Positions 7,667 through 15,221 of a stretch of 29,450 bases of DNA are shown here, piece by piece. The position numbers and the translations under genes are program-made. The notes under the pieces were generated by a model. The model saw nothing but the letters and a program-made list of their open reading frames with translations. It had not been told where the DNA came from and did not search any database. Numbering within the stretch: position 1 is the stretch's first letter; every line of letters starts with the position of its first letter. Where the stretch lies: assembly GCA_051004015.1 (NCBI GenBank), contig JBPCKT010000119.1, forward strand, positions 1 to 29,450. The letters run 5' to 3'. This DNA is from SXOA01 sp051004015. Its GTDB lineage: Bacteria; Planctomycetota; Planctomycetia; Pirellulales; Pirellulaceae.

Positions 7667-8884
7667 TTACGGCTGCAGATTCGGCACACCCGCTAAGCTC
7701 CCGTACCTTTTCACAAGCTCCTCCCGGGTCATTCCGTAGGCCTTCTGCAAGGCCTCCTGGCTGGAGAGCCCTTCCTTGATGTGAGTCAGAAATTGGCGGT
7801 ACTTCGTGGGGTCGATCCGGAGCATGAGCTCCACGAGGCTGGACGCGACGCCGTACTGCCAGGGCTCGATCGTATGGGATTCCTCGAAAAAGTTACCACC
7901 CAGCGATCCAGCCTGCTGGATGCGATCAATGGCGGTTTTCTGCCGGCGCTGCACTTCCTTGTCCTTGACGACCGTGGCCGCCACCCAGTCGGCAACTCCT
8001 TCGTTCACCCAGGAAGGAACATGCACGCTGGACATCCAGCGGTGAATAAATCCGTGGGACGTTTCATGCACGAGCATGTTGGCAAAAAAGGTGTCCGCCT
8101 CTCCCTTAAAGCAAGAAATGATGACTTTGCCGTCGTACGCCCCGTGGCAATACCCTTGAGCCGTCGCCCCGGCTTTTTGGAACATGATTTCTTCAAATGC
8201 CTGGAAGTCCGTCTGCTCCTGGAAGGCGATGACGACGCACTTGCCGCACCAGATATTCTTGCCGGCTGGGATGCCAAAAGCCCGGCACAACTCTTCGTAC
8301 ATCAGGTCCAAGTACGCGATATAAATGCCGACGGTTTCTGCCGGCATGTCGGTGTAGAACAAGTAGTACTTTGTCTCCACCAACTGCATGCGGACGCCGG
8401 GCATCTTGGTGCTGACTTCCTTGAGATACTCCTTGTGCTTGACGACCCAGTCCTCATGCTCCTTCTGGGAAAGCTCTGGCCAGAGGCGGTGCCGCTGGGC
8501 GGCGAGACGCTCTTGCACCTCGGCTTCGTGCCTCTCGCGAGCGGCCCGCCGCTCGGGACTGTGGACGATGGTCTTTTTCTTCCGGTCGAACTCGATATCC
8601 AGCGTTTGCCCCCCCTCATACATTTCCGCGACCAGGCTAGCGACGATGGACTGCGTTCGCGGAGGCTTGCCGGCCTTCACGACCAGCGATTTGATGCTGC
8701 CGGCCTCCGTTCCCGGAACAACCTTGGTCACCTCCGCGGCGGAAACTTGCTTGCCGTTTTGCAATTGGAGATCGATCGTCTTGCCCACCAGTGCCGACAG
8801 GTCCGGTGCGTCCGCGGCAAAGGCCGGGTGATTGCCGAGAATGAGTCCCCAGCACAATGTCAGGGCCGAAATCCGCAGTAGCAT
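7667..8884 (-). CDS. Secreted gluzincin-type metallopeptidase (HExxH)
   Basis: A 405-residue protein. The start at 8884 is preferred over one 36 bases further out because a GGGAG site sits 6 bases before it and it gives a clean signal peptide (MLLRISALTLCWGLILGNHP, cut after AFA). Residues about 35-105 form a small beta-rich domain. A charged helical stretch with many Arg/Glu follows at about 110-160. The peptidase part carries MLVHETSHGF (His273, Glu274, His277) and VPSWVNEGVADW, where Glu295 is the third zinc ligand 18 residues on: the HExxH-E arrangement of the peptidase MA clan. This is similar to planctomycete DUF1570-type proteins, though I cannot confirm the family. It is probably a periplasmic or secreted zinc protease of unknown substrate. 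The genes on either side are minus-strand and separated by 66-90 bases, so shared transcription is possible. Confidence 0.85.
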   Translation of the reverse strand: MLLRISALTLCWGLILGNHPAFAADAPDLSALVGKTIDLQLQNGKQVSAAEVTKVVPGTEAGSIKSLVVKAGKPPRTQSIVASLVAEMYEGGQTLDIEFDRKKKTIVHSPERRAARERHEAEVQERLAAQRHRLWPELSQKEHEDWVVKHKEYLKEVSTKMPGVRMQLVETKYYLFYTDMPAETVGIYIAYLDLMYEELCRAFGIPAGKNIWCGKCVVIAFQEQTDFQAFEEIMFQKAGATAQGYCHGAYDGKVIISCFKGEADTFFANMLVHETSHGFIHRWMSSVHVPSWVNEGVADWVAATVVKDKEVQRRQKTAIDRIQQAGSLGGNFFEESHTIEPWQYGVASSLVELMLRIDPTKYRQFLTHIKEGLSSQEALQKAYGMTREELVKRYGSLAGVPNLQP

Positions 8885-8950
8885 GAAACACTCCCGAAAA
8901 GACGCAGAACTTCCCTGCATTGGAACAAGTTCCGGCGGAACATGCCAGCG

Positions 8951-9943
8951 CTAGGGCGTAAGTACGATCTTTCCCGCGAGCAAACCGGACTTTTGCAAAG
9001 TACTTTCTTCCTGCAACTTGTGGGCGGCGGCAGCCTGCGAAAGCGGAAGGACCTTGGAGATGTTGGGCTTCAATTGCCCACCGGCAAGCCACCGGCTGAT
9101 GTCGTCCGCGCAGGCTCGCATTTCGTCGGTCGTCGCTTTGAACATGACAAAGCCGTGCAGCGAGCAGCCCTTCACGTAAAAGGGGCCGACCGGGAAAGGG
9201 GGACGGGCGTCGCGGCCTGCCATCAGGATCACGCGGCCGCGTTCCGCCAGATACGAGACGATTTTGTCAAAGTCCGGCTCGCGCGTGGTTTCCCAATAGA
9301 TGTTTACGCCCTCGGGATTGAATCCCTTCACGGCCGCCAAGATGTCATCGGTCTTATAGTTGACCGCCGCATCCGCTCCCAGGGTCTTGAGGGCTGAGCA
9401 TTTCTCCGCGGTGCCAGCCGTGGCGATGATTCGCGCTCCAGCCGCCTTAGCCATCTGCACCACCATCGAGCCGACACCTCCCGTCCCGCCGTTGACGAAG
9501 AGAGTTTCCCCCTTCTTCAGTTTTGCTTCTCGAAACAAGCCGAGATGAGCGGTGATGCCCACGAGTGCCGACGCGGCAGCCGCCTCGTCGCTGACGCTGG
9601 CGGGGGTGGGATAGAGCCAGCTTTCATCCACGGCGCAGTATTCGGCAAAGGTCCCCTGCCGCCCTTGCAGCCCCTGGCTCGAACACCAGACGCGGTCCCC
9701 CTTCTTGAACCGCTTCACCTGCGGGCCAAACTCTTCAACCGTGCCCGCCAGGTCGGAGCCGATGATGTAAGGCATCGGCAATTGCCAATAGGGAGCGCCA
9801 CCACGGATGTAGGTATCAATGGGGTTCACCGCGACCGCGCCGGTTTTCACCAGCACCTGCGAGCCGGTGATTGTCGGAACTGGAAGATCGCCGTATTGGA
9901 TCACGTCCGCGGAACCGGTTTTCTCGAAGTAGGCAGCCTTCAT
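8951..9943 (-). CDS. NADPH:quinone reductase, zeta-crystallin-like (MDR family)
   Basis: A 330-residue medium-chain dehydrogenase/reductase. It begins MKAAYFEKTGSADVIQYGDL, as in quinone oxidoreductases. The N-terminal GroES-like domain (1-125) contains NPIDTYIRGGAPY and the GSDLAGTVEEFG strand. The cofactor domain has the nucleotide-binding loop LFVNGGTGGVGSMVVQMAKA. The structural-zinc cysteine cluster of zinc alcohol dehydrogenases is absent, which fits the zinc-free quinone reductase group that uses NADPH to reduce quinones or enals. Length is standard and the frame is intact. The start is the only sensible Met; a GA-rich stretch precedes it. Cytosolic. Confidence 0.92.
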   Translation of the reverse strand: MKAAYFEKTGSADVIQYGDLPVPTITGSQVLVKTGAVAVNPIDTYIRGGAPYWQLPMPYIIGSDLAGTVEEFGPQVKRFKKGDRVWCSSQGLQGRQGTFAEYCAVDESWLYPTPASVSDEAAAASALVGITAHLGLFREAKLKKGETLFVNGGTGGVGSMVVQMAKAAGARIIATAGTAEKCSALKTLGADAAVNYKTDDILAAVKGFNPEGVNIYWETTREPDFDKIVSYLAERGRVILMAGRDARPPFPVGPFYVKGCSLHGFVMFKATTDEMRACADDISRWLAGGQLKPNISKVLPLSQAAAAHKLQEESTLQKSGLLAGKIVLTP

Positions 9944-10006
9944 GGGGGAAGAGGTCAGGGGTCGGAGGTCAGAGTACGGGCGTTGGGACCAGCGGACATT
10001 CTACTT

Positions 10007-10043
10007 TCCCCCTCTCTCCTGGGGAGAGGGCCGGGGTGAGGGT
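10007..10043. repeat. Dispersed hairpin repeat
   Basis: CCCTCTC (10010-10016) and GAGAGGG (10024-10030) form a 7-bp stem with a 7-base loop, followed by CCGGGGTGAGGG. The form is a widespread bacterial repeat. A GGTCAGGGGTCGGAGGTCAG stretch just before it (about 9955-9973) is another low-complexity repeat. Together they fill the start of the decayed region. Confidence 0.7.
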
Positions 10044-10056
10044 AACTCCCGAAACC

Positions 10057-10338
10057 AGCCTCTATTCACCGCTGGAAGCGCTGCTGAATTCCGCCGCGGA
10101 CGTGAAACCCAAGCTGAAAGTCCGCTGCTCCATGAATTTGAAGGACCAGGGGGCTGGAATGCCGGACGGCGGCTTGCTCACGAAGGACCAGTTCGCACAC
10201 AAATCCACGGAACCGCCTCTCGGCCAAGCCCCCGCTCGCGGCGTCATCGAGTGCAAGCCGCCGAAGGCCGACGCGACGGTGCGGGCGATCACCAGCACGA
10301 TCCGCCGGGCATGCTTGCCCACCTTGCCGCAGCTTTGA
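10057..10338 (+). pseudogene. Fragment of a DNA methylase / restriction-type protein
   Basis: Reading in frame from about 10057 gives SPLEALLNSAADVKPKLKVR, then NLKDQGAGMPDGGLLTKDQF and GQAPARGVIECK. This pattern (rung 'GAGxPDGGLFTxDQF' then 'PARGVIExK') is what I know from the N-terminal part of large type IIG-like methylase proteins in planctomycetes and other bacteria. Recognisable homology stops near 10266 and the frame ends at a TGA at 10336-10338. There is no methylase motif and no proper start; upstream is a repeat. So it is a remnant of about 70 residues from a protein usually over 1000 residues long. The family assignment is from memory of the motif. Confidence 0.6.
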
Positions 10339-10363
10339 GGACCGAGTTCTGGAACCGCTGCAA

Positions 10364-10573
10364 ATCACCGGAGCGTCTAAGGGCATCGGCGCTGCAATCG
10401 CTGAGCATTTAGCGGCAGAAGGCGAGAGCGATTTTCGCAAGCAGACCGAGTCGCAAACGCCGCTCGGCAGAATCGGCCAGCCCCAAAACATCGCGTCGGC
10501 AGCCGTATTTCTCGCGTCGGAGGAGTCCGCCTGGATCAGTTCCACGAAACTCGCGGCAGGATTGGTTTGGTGA
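10364..10573 (+). pseudogene. Short-chain dehydrogenase with its centre deleted in frame
   Basis: One frame reads ITGASKGIGAAIAEHLAAEG, the start of an SDR (TGxxxGIG cofactor loop), and continues directly into SDFRKQTESQTPLGRIGQPQ, NIASAAVFLASEESAWIS and a TGA stop at 10571. In intact SDRs about 170 residues lie between these two parts, including the catalytic Ser, Tyr and Lys. All are missing, so this cannot be an active enzyme. The N-terminal first strand is also not preceded by a start. The end has lost the final Gly-rich strand (GETLxVSGG becomes SSTKLAAG). It is a clear deletion remnant. Confidence 0.85.
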
Positions 10574-10713
10574 GCTTCCAATAGTCCACGGGCCTTTGGG
10601 AAGCTGGCGTCGCCACCGCCCCCGCGGCGAAACCAGGCCGCGATGTCGTGGAGGTAGCTGTAGTCCTGACCAATTTCGCGTAAGAGGTGCCGGCGGAAGA
10701 TGTAGTGTTTCAC
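10574..10713 (-). pseudogene. Unrecognised coding remnant next to the IS element
   Basis: On the minus strand this stretch reads VKHYIFRRHLLREIGQDYSY then LHDIAAWFRRGGGGDASFPK, which has protein-like composition, and then runs into the antisense of the SDR remnant. The IS end at 10720 is only a few bases from its 5' side, so a gene may have been cut by that insertion. I do not recognise the family. The coding nature is a guess from composition. Confidence 0.3.
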
Positions 10714-10787
10714 CCACTCTGAGACAGGTGCGAAGTTAGTATGCTGGGTCTATCCTAACGGGGCCACGAACCTGGAGGGAGAGACCG

Positions 10788-11087
10788 ATGAGCGGGAAGA
10801 AGAACCGGAAGCGGTGGAGCGCAGCGGAGAAGATGCGGATTGTGCTGGCCGGGATGGAACCTGGAGTGGAGGTCTCGGACCTCTGCCGCCAGGAAGGCCT
10901 GAACCCGACGATGTACTACACCTGGAAGCGGATCCTTCTGGGAGCAGCGGACCGAGTCTTTGAGAAGAAGGAAGCCAAGGCCTCAGCCCGTGAGGAGCGG
11001 CTCTCGAAGGAGCTGACGCGGGCCAAGGACGTGATCGCGGAGATCACGGCGGAGAACCTGGACCTAAAAAAAACGTTCTCGCCTTAG
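10788..11087 (+). CDS. IS3-family transposase OrfA (DNA-binding)
   Basis: A 99-residue protein with an HTH_Tnp_1-type helix-turn-helix: KNRKRWSAAEKMRIVLAGM, then EVSDLCRQEGLNPTMYYTWK. A coiled-coil leucine-zipper-like region follows (residues about 60-95, RLSKELTRAKDVIAEITAEN). GGAGGGAGAG at 10773-10782 provides a ribosome site. An A8 run at 11066-11073 within CTAAAAAAAACG fits the slippery site at which IS3 elements shift -1 to make the OrfAB fusion. After the run, the zero frame ends at TAG (11085-11087); the -1 frame continues as KKNVLALDD. OrfA binds the terminal repeats in the family. Confidence 0.85.
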   Translation: MSGKKNRKRWSAAEKMRIVLAGMEPGVEVSDLCRQEGLNPTMYYTWKRILLGAADRVFEKKEAKASAREERLSKELTRAKDVIAEITAENLDLKKTFSP

Positions 11088-11813
11088 ATGATCGACGACA
11101 ACGCAGCCTGCCTGAGCCCCTCGACGGTGTACCGGATTCTCCGCGAGGAGAACCTGATGTGCCGGCAGCGAGGCAGGCAGAAGAGGCATCGAGAGGAAGA
11201 AGAGAAAGCGAAGCGGCCCGATGAGATCTGGGGGACGGACCTGATGTACGTGAAGGTGAACGGCGTGAACTACTACTACCTGGCGTTCATCGACGAGTAC
11301 TCGCGGTACATCGTGCATTGGGAGCTGCTGTCGAGCATGGACGGGAGCAGCCTCAGCCTGGGAGGGCAAGCGGCCCTGGAGACGCTGCCGCGCGACCCGG
11401 CGGGCCAGCTGCTCGTCCAGCCGACGATCCGCAGCGACAACGGGAGCGGGTTCATCTCGAAAGAGTTCCACGGAGTGCTGGAGCATTACGGGCTGACCCA
11501 CGTCAAAATCCGTCCGCATTGCCCGGAAGAGAACGGCATCATGGAGCGGAGCAACCGCACGGTGCGGGAAGCCTTGGAGGAGGAAGAGCTGACGAGCCGA
11601 TACCAGGCGGAAGAAGCAATTGGGAGGATCATCCGCTGGTACAACGAAGAGCGGCTGCACAGCTCCCTCGGCTACCTGCGGCCCATCGACTATTACCGCG
11701 GCGACCCAGCAGCCCTGCACGCCGCCCGCAAACAGAAACTCACAACCGCGCGGCATCGCCGACGCGAGAAGAACCTGACGTTACGACAACCAACCTTAGC
11801 CCTGACAGGATAA
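11088..11813 (+). pseudogene. IS3-family transposase OrfB, N-terminally shortened
   Basis: The open frame encodes 241 residues with the DDE integrase core: WGTDLMYVKVNGVNYYYLAF (first Asp), IRSDNGSGFISKEF (second Asp) and CPEENGIMERSNRTVREALE (Glu). The C terminus RWYNEERLHSSLGYL is typical. It starts at an ATG touching the orfA stop codon and lies in the same frame as orfA, not in -1 as the family requires. Related elements carry about 70-80 more residues between the OrfA coiled coil and the sequence CLSPSTVYRILREENL. I infer a deletion that removed them and put orfB out of register with the frameshift product. The catalytic triad itself is intact, so independent translation of a partial protein remains possible. 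Confidence 0.7.
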
Positions 11814-11948
11814 CCCCAGCCGTAGCAAACTTCAGCCAGGAAAAGTCTCATTGTCGGTGAAACAAATCACTGACCACTCGCTTTGTGACGTCGGTACTTG
11901 GGAGTGCTGACCGTAAGAACTGGCATGCGCAGGGTCTCCTAGCTTGGG

Positions 11949-11972
11949 CCAAAACGGTATGTACCGTTTTGG
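11949..11972. repeat. Perfect 11-bp palindrome with 2-base loop
   Basis: CCAAAACGGTA (11949-11959), TG, then TACCGTTTTGG (11962-11972). It sits in the 200-base stretch between the IS end and tRNA-Val, where I see no gene. It lacks a T-tract outside the stem. It could be a hairpin at the 3' end of the minus-strand tRNA transcript or an operator-like dyad; nothing decides between them. Confidence 0.7.
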
Positions 11973-12048
11973 GCTGGCCGGAAAAACGCTGCACTGCCGA
12001 CGGCCGGCAGGTAATCGCACTACTGATTTCAGCGGAAAAAATGTGGAA

Positions 12049-12122
12049 TGGGCGGCACAGGGCTCGAACCTGTGACCTCCACGGTGTGAGCATGGCGCTC
12101 TAACCAACTGAGCTAGCCGCCC
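12049..12122 (-). tRNA. tRNA-Val (anticodon CAC)
   Basis: On the minus strand: acceptor GGGCGGC paired with GCCGCCC, D-stem GCTC/GAGC, anticodon stem CCATG/CGTGG with loop CTCACAC giving anticodon CAC (reads GUG), variable loop AGGTC, T-arm ACAGG-TTCGAGC-CCTGT, discriminator A. All arms pair. The CCA end is not encoded. A T6 run lies 10 bases after the gene on the minus strand (12036-12041). It is transcribed away from the nuo operon. Confidence 0.97.
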
Positions 12123-12189
12123 GGGAAGAGAGTAGTTTACTAAAGAGTAGACGCGGCGCGCAGACGGGAGGTTCGGGGAGCTAAAGCAG

Positions 12190-12252
12190 AGGTCGGAAAG
12201 CGGAAAGCCGAGCCTGACGCCTGAACCACTTCCGCTTTCCACTTTCCGACCT
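12190..12252. repeat. 18-bp-arm inverted repeat upstream of nuoA
   Basis: Arm AGGTCGGAAAGCGGAAAG (12190-12207) pairs with 12235-12252 with one mismatch, around a 27-base loop. A run of ten C follows near 12265-12277. This makes up most of the non-coding stretch 12123-12340 between tRNA-Val and the nuo promoter region; no gene is seen there. The style is that of dispersed planctomycete palindromes. Confidence 0.75.
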
Positions 12253-12349
12253 CCGCTTTTCCTCTCCCCCCCCCCCGCCCCGTTGACCCCTGAAACAGAC
12301 GCCGATAGGATTTTCTCTGGTGATTTTGAGGACTCGGCCCAGTGCCGGG

Positions 12350-12379
12350 TTTTCATTCGGTCCCTATTTGTGAGATAAT
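12350..12379 (+). promoter_or_regulatory. Candidate promoter for the nuo operon
   Basis: TTTTCA at 12350-12355 (4 of 6 with the sigma-70 -35) and GATAAT at 12374-12379 (5 of 6 with -10), with an 18-base spacer, place transcription start near 12386 and the nuoA ATG about 40 bases further. It is the only good hexamer pair I found in this spacer. Inferred from sequence alone. Confidence 0.4.
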
Positions 12380-12386
12380 TCACAAA
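12367..12386. promoter_or_regulatory. CRP/FNR-type dyad operator over the nuo -10
   Basis: A perfect dyad TTTGTGA-N6-TCACAAA, containing the TGTGA-N6-TCACA form recognised by CRP-class regulators. The six-base centre is the candidate -10 GATAAT. Binding here would block RNA polymerase, so repression is the likely effect if a CRP/FNR-family protein of matching specificity exists in this genome. Confidence 0.45.
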
Positions 12387-12426
12387 GTCGCCGGCCCGCG
12401 ACCAAGTTATTGCCTGGCAGGCGTTT

Positions 12427-12858
12427 ATGGCCGCATCCCTACTCCCCATTTTGCTCTTTGCGGCTGCCGCATTGGCTCTCTCACTGGGAATGCTCGGCAT
12501 CGCTTCGCTCTTTGGACCCAAGCGGCAGACCGCGGTCAAGCAGATGGCCTATGAGAGCGGCATGGACCCCATCCATGACGCCCATCGCAAGTTCGATGTC
12601 CGCTTTCATCTCGTTGCAATTGCCTTCTTGCTGTTCGACGTGGAATTGCTGTTTCTCTATCCCTGGGCGGTGGCGGCGAACGCTGCTTCCACGGGCGGCA
12701 AACCAGCGGGCATTGACGCGGCTGTAGCTCAAGCAGCCGAGCAGGGATTCACGGGCTATTCCCGCGGACTCGTCTTTACGGAGGTAATGGTCTTCATCGG
12801 CCTGCTGGCGGTAGGACTGGTTTATGCCTGGAAGAAGGGGGTCTTCAAATGGCGGTAG
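12427..12858 (+). CDS. nuoA: NADH-quinone oxidoreductase subunit A
   Basis: A 143-residue membrane subunit of complex I. Three membrane helices: about 3-27, 58-82 and 112-134. The conserved loop reads KQMAYESGMDPIHDAHRKFD and the second helix LVAIAFLLFDVELLFLYPWA with its acidic pair. Between helix 2 and 3 is a longer, Ala/Gly-rich loop (ANAASTGGKPAGIDAAVAQA) than in E. coli. It is the first gene of the operon; its end overlaps the nuoB start by 10 bases. An AGG lies 5 bases before the ATG. Confidence 0.96.
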   Translation: MAASLLPILLFAAAALALSLGMLGIASLFGPKRQTAVKQMAYESGMDPIHDAHRKFDVRFHLVAIAFLLFDVELLFLYPWAVAANAASTGGKPAGIDAAVAQAAEQGFTGYSRGLVFTEVMVFIGLLAVGLVYAWKKGVFKWR

Positions 12859-13391
12859 AACTCCCCGAAAACGTGGTGGTGACCAAGCTCGACGAATTGG
12901 CAAGCTGGTGCCGCAAGAATAGCCTCTGGCCCATGCCTTTTGCCACTGCCTGCTGCGGCATTGAGCTCATGGCCACGGGCGCCAGCCGGCATGACCTGGC
13001 CCGTTTTGGAGCAGAAGTCTTTCGTTTCAGTCCCCGGCAGTGCGACCTGATGATCGTCGCTGGCCGGGTCGTGATGAAGATGCTCCCCGTGCTGCAACGC
13101 ATCTGGCAGCAGATGCATGAGCCGAAATGGTGCATCTCGATGGGGGCCTGTGCTTCCACCGGCGGAGTTTTCGACACCTACTGCGTCGTGCAAGGCATCG
13201 ACCGCTTCATTCCCGTCGACATGTACGTACCGGGCTGCCCGCCGCGCCCGGAACAGCTCATCCAGGCCATCATTGACCTGCAAGACAAAATCCAACGAGA
13301 GGGCACCATTTCCGGCGCTGAGTTTGAAACAGCCGAGCGGCAGCTGACGAAACGGGCGTTGCAAGAACTGCCGATGTACGGGAGGCAATAA
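12849..13391 (+). CDS. nuoB: NADH-quinone oxidoreductase subunit B (cluster N2)
   Basis: A 180-residue peripheral subunit that holds [4Fe-4S] cluster N2, the last electron carrier before quinone. The ligand pattern is present: tandem Cys35-Cys36 in FATACCGIELMA, Cys101 in SMGACASTGG and Cys130 in VPGCPPRPE. The usual family length is 160-220. It starts inside the end of nuoA, so translation is coupled. All essential residues that I know for the family are in place. Confidence 0.98.
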   Translation: MAVELPENVVVTKLDELASWCRKNSLWPMPFATACCGIELMATGASRHDLARFGAEVFRFSPRQCDLMIVAGRVVMKMLPVLQRIWQQMHEPKWCISMGACASTGGVFDTYCVVQGIDRFIPVDMYVPGCPPRPEQLIQAIIDLQDKIQREGTISGAEFETAERQLTKRALQELPMYGRQ

Positions 13392-13396
13392 GTAGG

Positions 13397-13897
13397 GTGC
13401 CAGCTAAGCCGGAAACCATTGCCGCGCTCACTGCCAAATTCGCGGGCCTCTCCGCCAGCGAATTTCGCGGTGACTCGCGCATGGTAGTGCCGAAAGATTC
13501 GCTGCTGGCGTTGATGCAGCATTTGAAGAGCGATGGCAAGTTTGATTTGCTGGTAGACGTTACTTGCGTCGACTATCTGAATTACCGCGATGCCCGCGAC
13601 CGCTTCGGCCTCGTCTATTTGCTGGCGAACACCATCACGAACGAACGGCTGACCGTCCGCTGTTTCCTGAACGAGCCGGATTTGACCGTCCCCTCGATGG
13701 TCCCACTGTGGAACGGAGCGAACTGGCTGGAACGCGAAGTCTACGACATGTTCGGCATCTCATTTGACGGCCACTCTGACCTCCGCCGCATCCTGATGCC
13801 CGACGAATTCGCCGCTTACCCGCTCCGCAAAGACTACCCGCTCCAAGGCCGCGGCGAGCGACACAATTTTCCAGTGCTCAAGAGAAACCAAGCCTAG
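13397..13897 (+). CDS. nuoC: NADH-quinone oxidoreductase subunit C
   Basis: A 166-residue subunit of the 30-kDa class, starting at GTG 5 bases after nuoB; GGAGG at 13381-13385 is the ribosome site. The family signature WLEREVYDMFGISFDGHSDL, then RRILMPDEF and YPLRKDYPL, is near the C terminus. The protein is separate from NuoD; in E. coli the two are fused. It forms part of the peripheral arm next to NuoB and NuoD. Confidence 0.97.
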   Translation: MPAKPETIAALTAKFAGLSASEFRGDSRMVVPKDSLLALMQHLKSDGKFDLLVDVTCVDYLNYRDARDRFGLVYLLANTITNERLTVRCFLNEPDLTVPSMVPLWNGANWLEREVYDMFGISFDGHSDLRRILMPDEFAAYPLRKDYPLQGRGERHNFPVLKRNQA

Positions 13898-13908
13898 ATT
13901 TGCTTTTT

Positions 13909-13940
13909 CATTAGACATTAGTCATTAGGATTTAGTCATT
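13909..13940. repeat. CATTAG-type short tandem repeat in the nuoC-nuoD spacer
   Basis: The spacer consists of CATTAGACATTAGTCATTAG followed by GATTTAGTCATT, about four imperfect copies of a 7-8 base unit. It contains no ribosome site. It is a low-complexity element of the kind seen in many planctomycete spacers. Confidence 0.6.
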
Positions 13941-13943
13941 CCC

Positions 13944-15161
13944 GTGTCCCTCGCCGAAGTTACCCTCGAGCAGCGTCCTCAGGACCAGGATTATCTCTGG
14001 ACGCTCAACTTCGGCCCGCAGCACCCGGCTACGCACACCACACTGCGCCTCGTGCTTAAGCTCGATGGCGAGCGAGTCGTCGATGCCGTACCCGACATTG
14101 GCTATCTCCACAGCGGGTTTGAAAAAATCGGCGAGCACCTGGATTACAACCAGTATGTCACGGTCACCGACCGGATGAACTACATTTCGCCGCTGGCCAA
14201 CAACGTGGCCTGGCATGGGGCCGTGGAGAAGCTGCTGGGGATCGAAATCACGCCGCGGTGCAAGTATATCCGCACCATCATCGCGGAGCTGGCCCGCATC
14301 AGCGACCACTTGCTCTCCACCGGCGCGATGGGGCTCGACACCGGGGCGTTCACCTTCTTTCTCTACGCCTTCTACCAGCGGGAGCGGCTGTACGACATCT
14401 TCGAGGCGCTCTGCGGGGCCCGCTTCACCAACAGCTATACGCGGGTCGGCGGGGTGATGTACGACATCACGCCTCTTGTCGTCCAAAAAATCCGCGCCTT
14501 CGTCAAGTCGTTTCCCGAAACGCTCGACGACATGGAAAAACTGGTCAATCGCAACCGGATTTTTGTGGACCGTATGAAGGGGGTCGGCCTGCTGTCGAAA
14601 GAAGAAGCCACGAACATGAGCGCGACCGGCCCCGTCGCCAGGGCTAGCGGCGTCACCCGTGATTTGAGGAAAGACGAACCCTATCTCGCTTATGCCGACT
14701 TCGATTTCAACATCTGTTGCGCCAAAGCGGGTGACTGCTTCGCCCGCTACTACGTCCGCATGGCGGAGATGCGGGAGAGTCTGCGGATTGTAGCTGCGGC
14801 GATTGAGAACATTCCCTCTGGGCCGGCCAACGTCGGCGTCGATGAGCGAACCGCCCTGCCGACCAAGCAGCAGGTATATCAGACCATCGAAGGAACCATC
14901 ACCCATTTTGAGCTGGTGATGCAGAACCGGGGCTTTACCGTCCCTAACGAGGAAACGTACTCGGCGATTGAAGCCCCCAACGGCGAGCTCGGCTTTTACC
15001 TGGCCGGCGACGGCAGCAACGTCGCCTACCGCGCCCGCTGTCGCCCGCCGAGCTTCATTCACTTTGCGTTGTTCCCGCAACTGATTCGGGGACACACGCT
15101 AAGTGACGTGGTGGCAGTGCTGGGGAGTCTTAATATTATTGCGGCGGAGCTAGACCGGTAA
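13944..15161 (+). CDS. nuoD: NADH-quinone oxidoreductase subunit D
   Basis: A 405-residue 49-kDa-class subunit, starting at GTG. It begins with the conserved TLNFGPQHPATHTTLRLVLK, the His-bearing quinone-site loop. The helical core has DRMNYISPLANNVAW and TPRCKYIRTIIAELARISDH. The end reads SDVVAVLGSLNIIAAELDR, as in the family. Together with NuoB it forms the quinone pocket. No ribosome site is seen in the repeat-filled spacer upstream. A tRNA gene starts 60 bases after its stop. Confidence 0.98.
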   Translation: MSLAEVTLEQRPQDQDYLWTLNFGPQHPATHTTLRLVLKLDGERVVDAVPDIGYLHSGFEKIGEHLDYNQYVTVTDRMNYISPLANNVAWHGAVEKLLGIEITPRCKYIRTIIAELARISDHLLSTGAMGLDTGAFTFFLYAFYQRERLYDIFEALCGARFTNSYTRVGGVMYDITPLVVQKIRAFVKSFPETLDDMEKLVNRNRIFVDRMKGVGLLSKEEATNMSATGPVARASGVTRDLRKDEPYLAYADFDFNICCAKAGDCFARYYVRMAEMRESLRIVAAAIENIPSGPANVGVDERTALPTKQQVYQTIEGTITHFELVMQNRGFTVPNEETYSAIEAPNGELGFYLAGDGSNVAYRARCRPPSFIHFALFPQLIRGHTLSDVVAVLGSLNIIAAELDR

Positions 15162-15221
15162 GAAGAATTCCAATGAACAACCAAAATACACAAATATGCC
15201 TGCGGGTTGGATTGAAGAATC

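Larger units (their letters stand above)
10720..11850 (+). mobile_element. IS3-family insertion sequence, probably internally deleted
   Basis: Imperfect terminal inverted repeats bound the element. The left end begins TGAGACAGGTGCGAAGTTAG at 10720; the right end, read on the minus strand from 11850, begins TGAGACTTTTCCTGGCTGAA. The two align again at GAAGTT, at GCTGGG and at TATCCT. Inside are an orfA and an orfB of the IS3 class. I see no matching target duplication: the flanks are CTC on the left and TTG on the right. The element is about 1.13 kb, shorter than a typical IS3 member (1.2-1.5 kb), which agrees with a deletion between the orfs. Confidence 0.8.

Noticed and set aside
9871..10059. 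Plus-strand frame leading into the methylase fragment
   Set aside because: It is antisense to the quinone reductase start and then crosses dispersed repeats; only the part after about 10057 has protein-like homology.
13909..13940. CATTAG repeats as a CRISPR-like array
   Set aside because: The units are 7-8 bases with no spacers of constant length; it is a simple tandem repeat.
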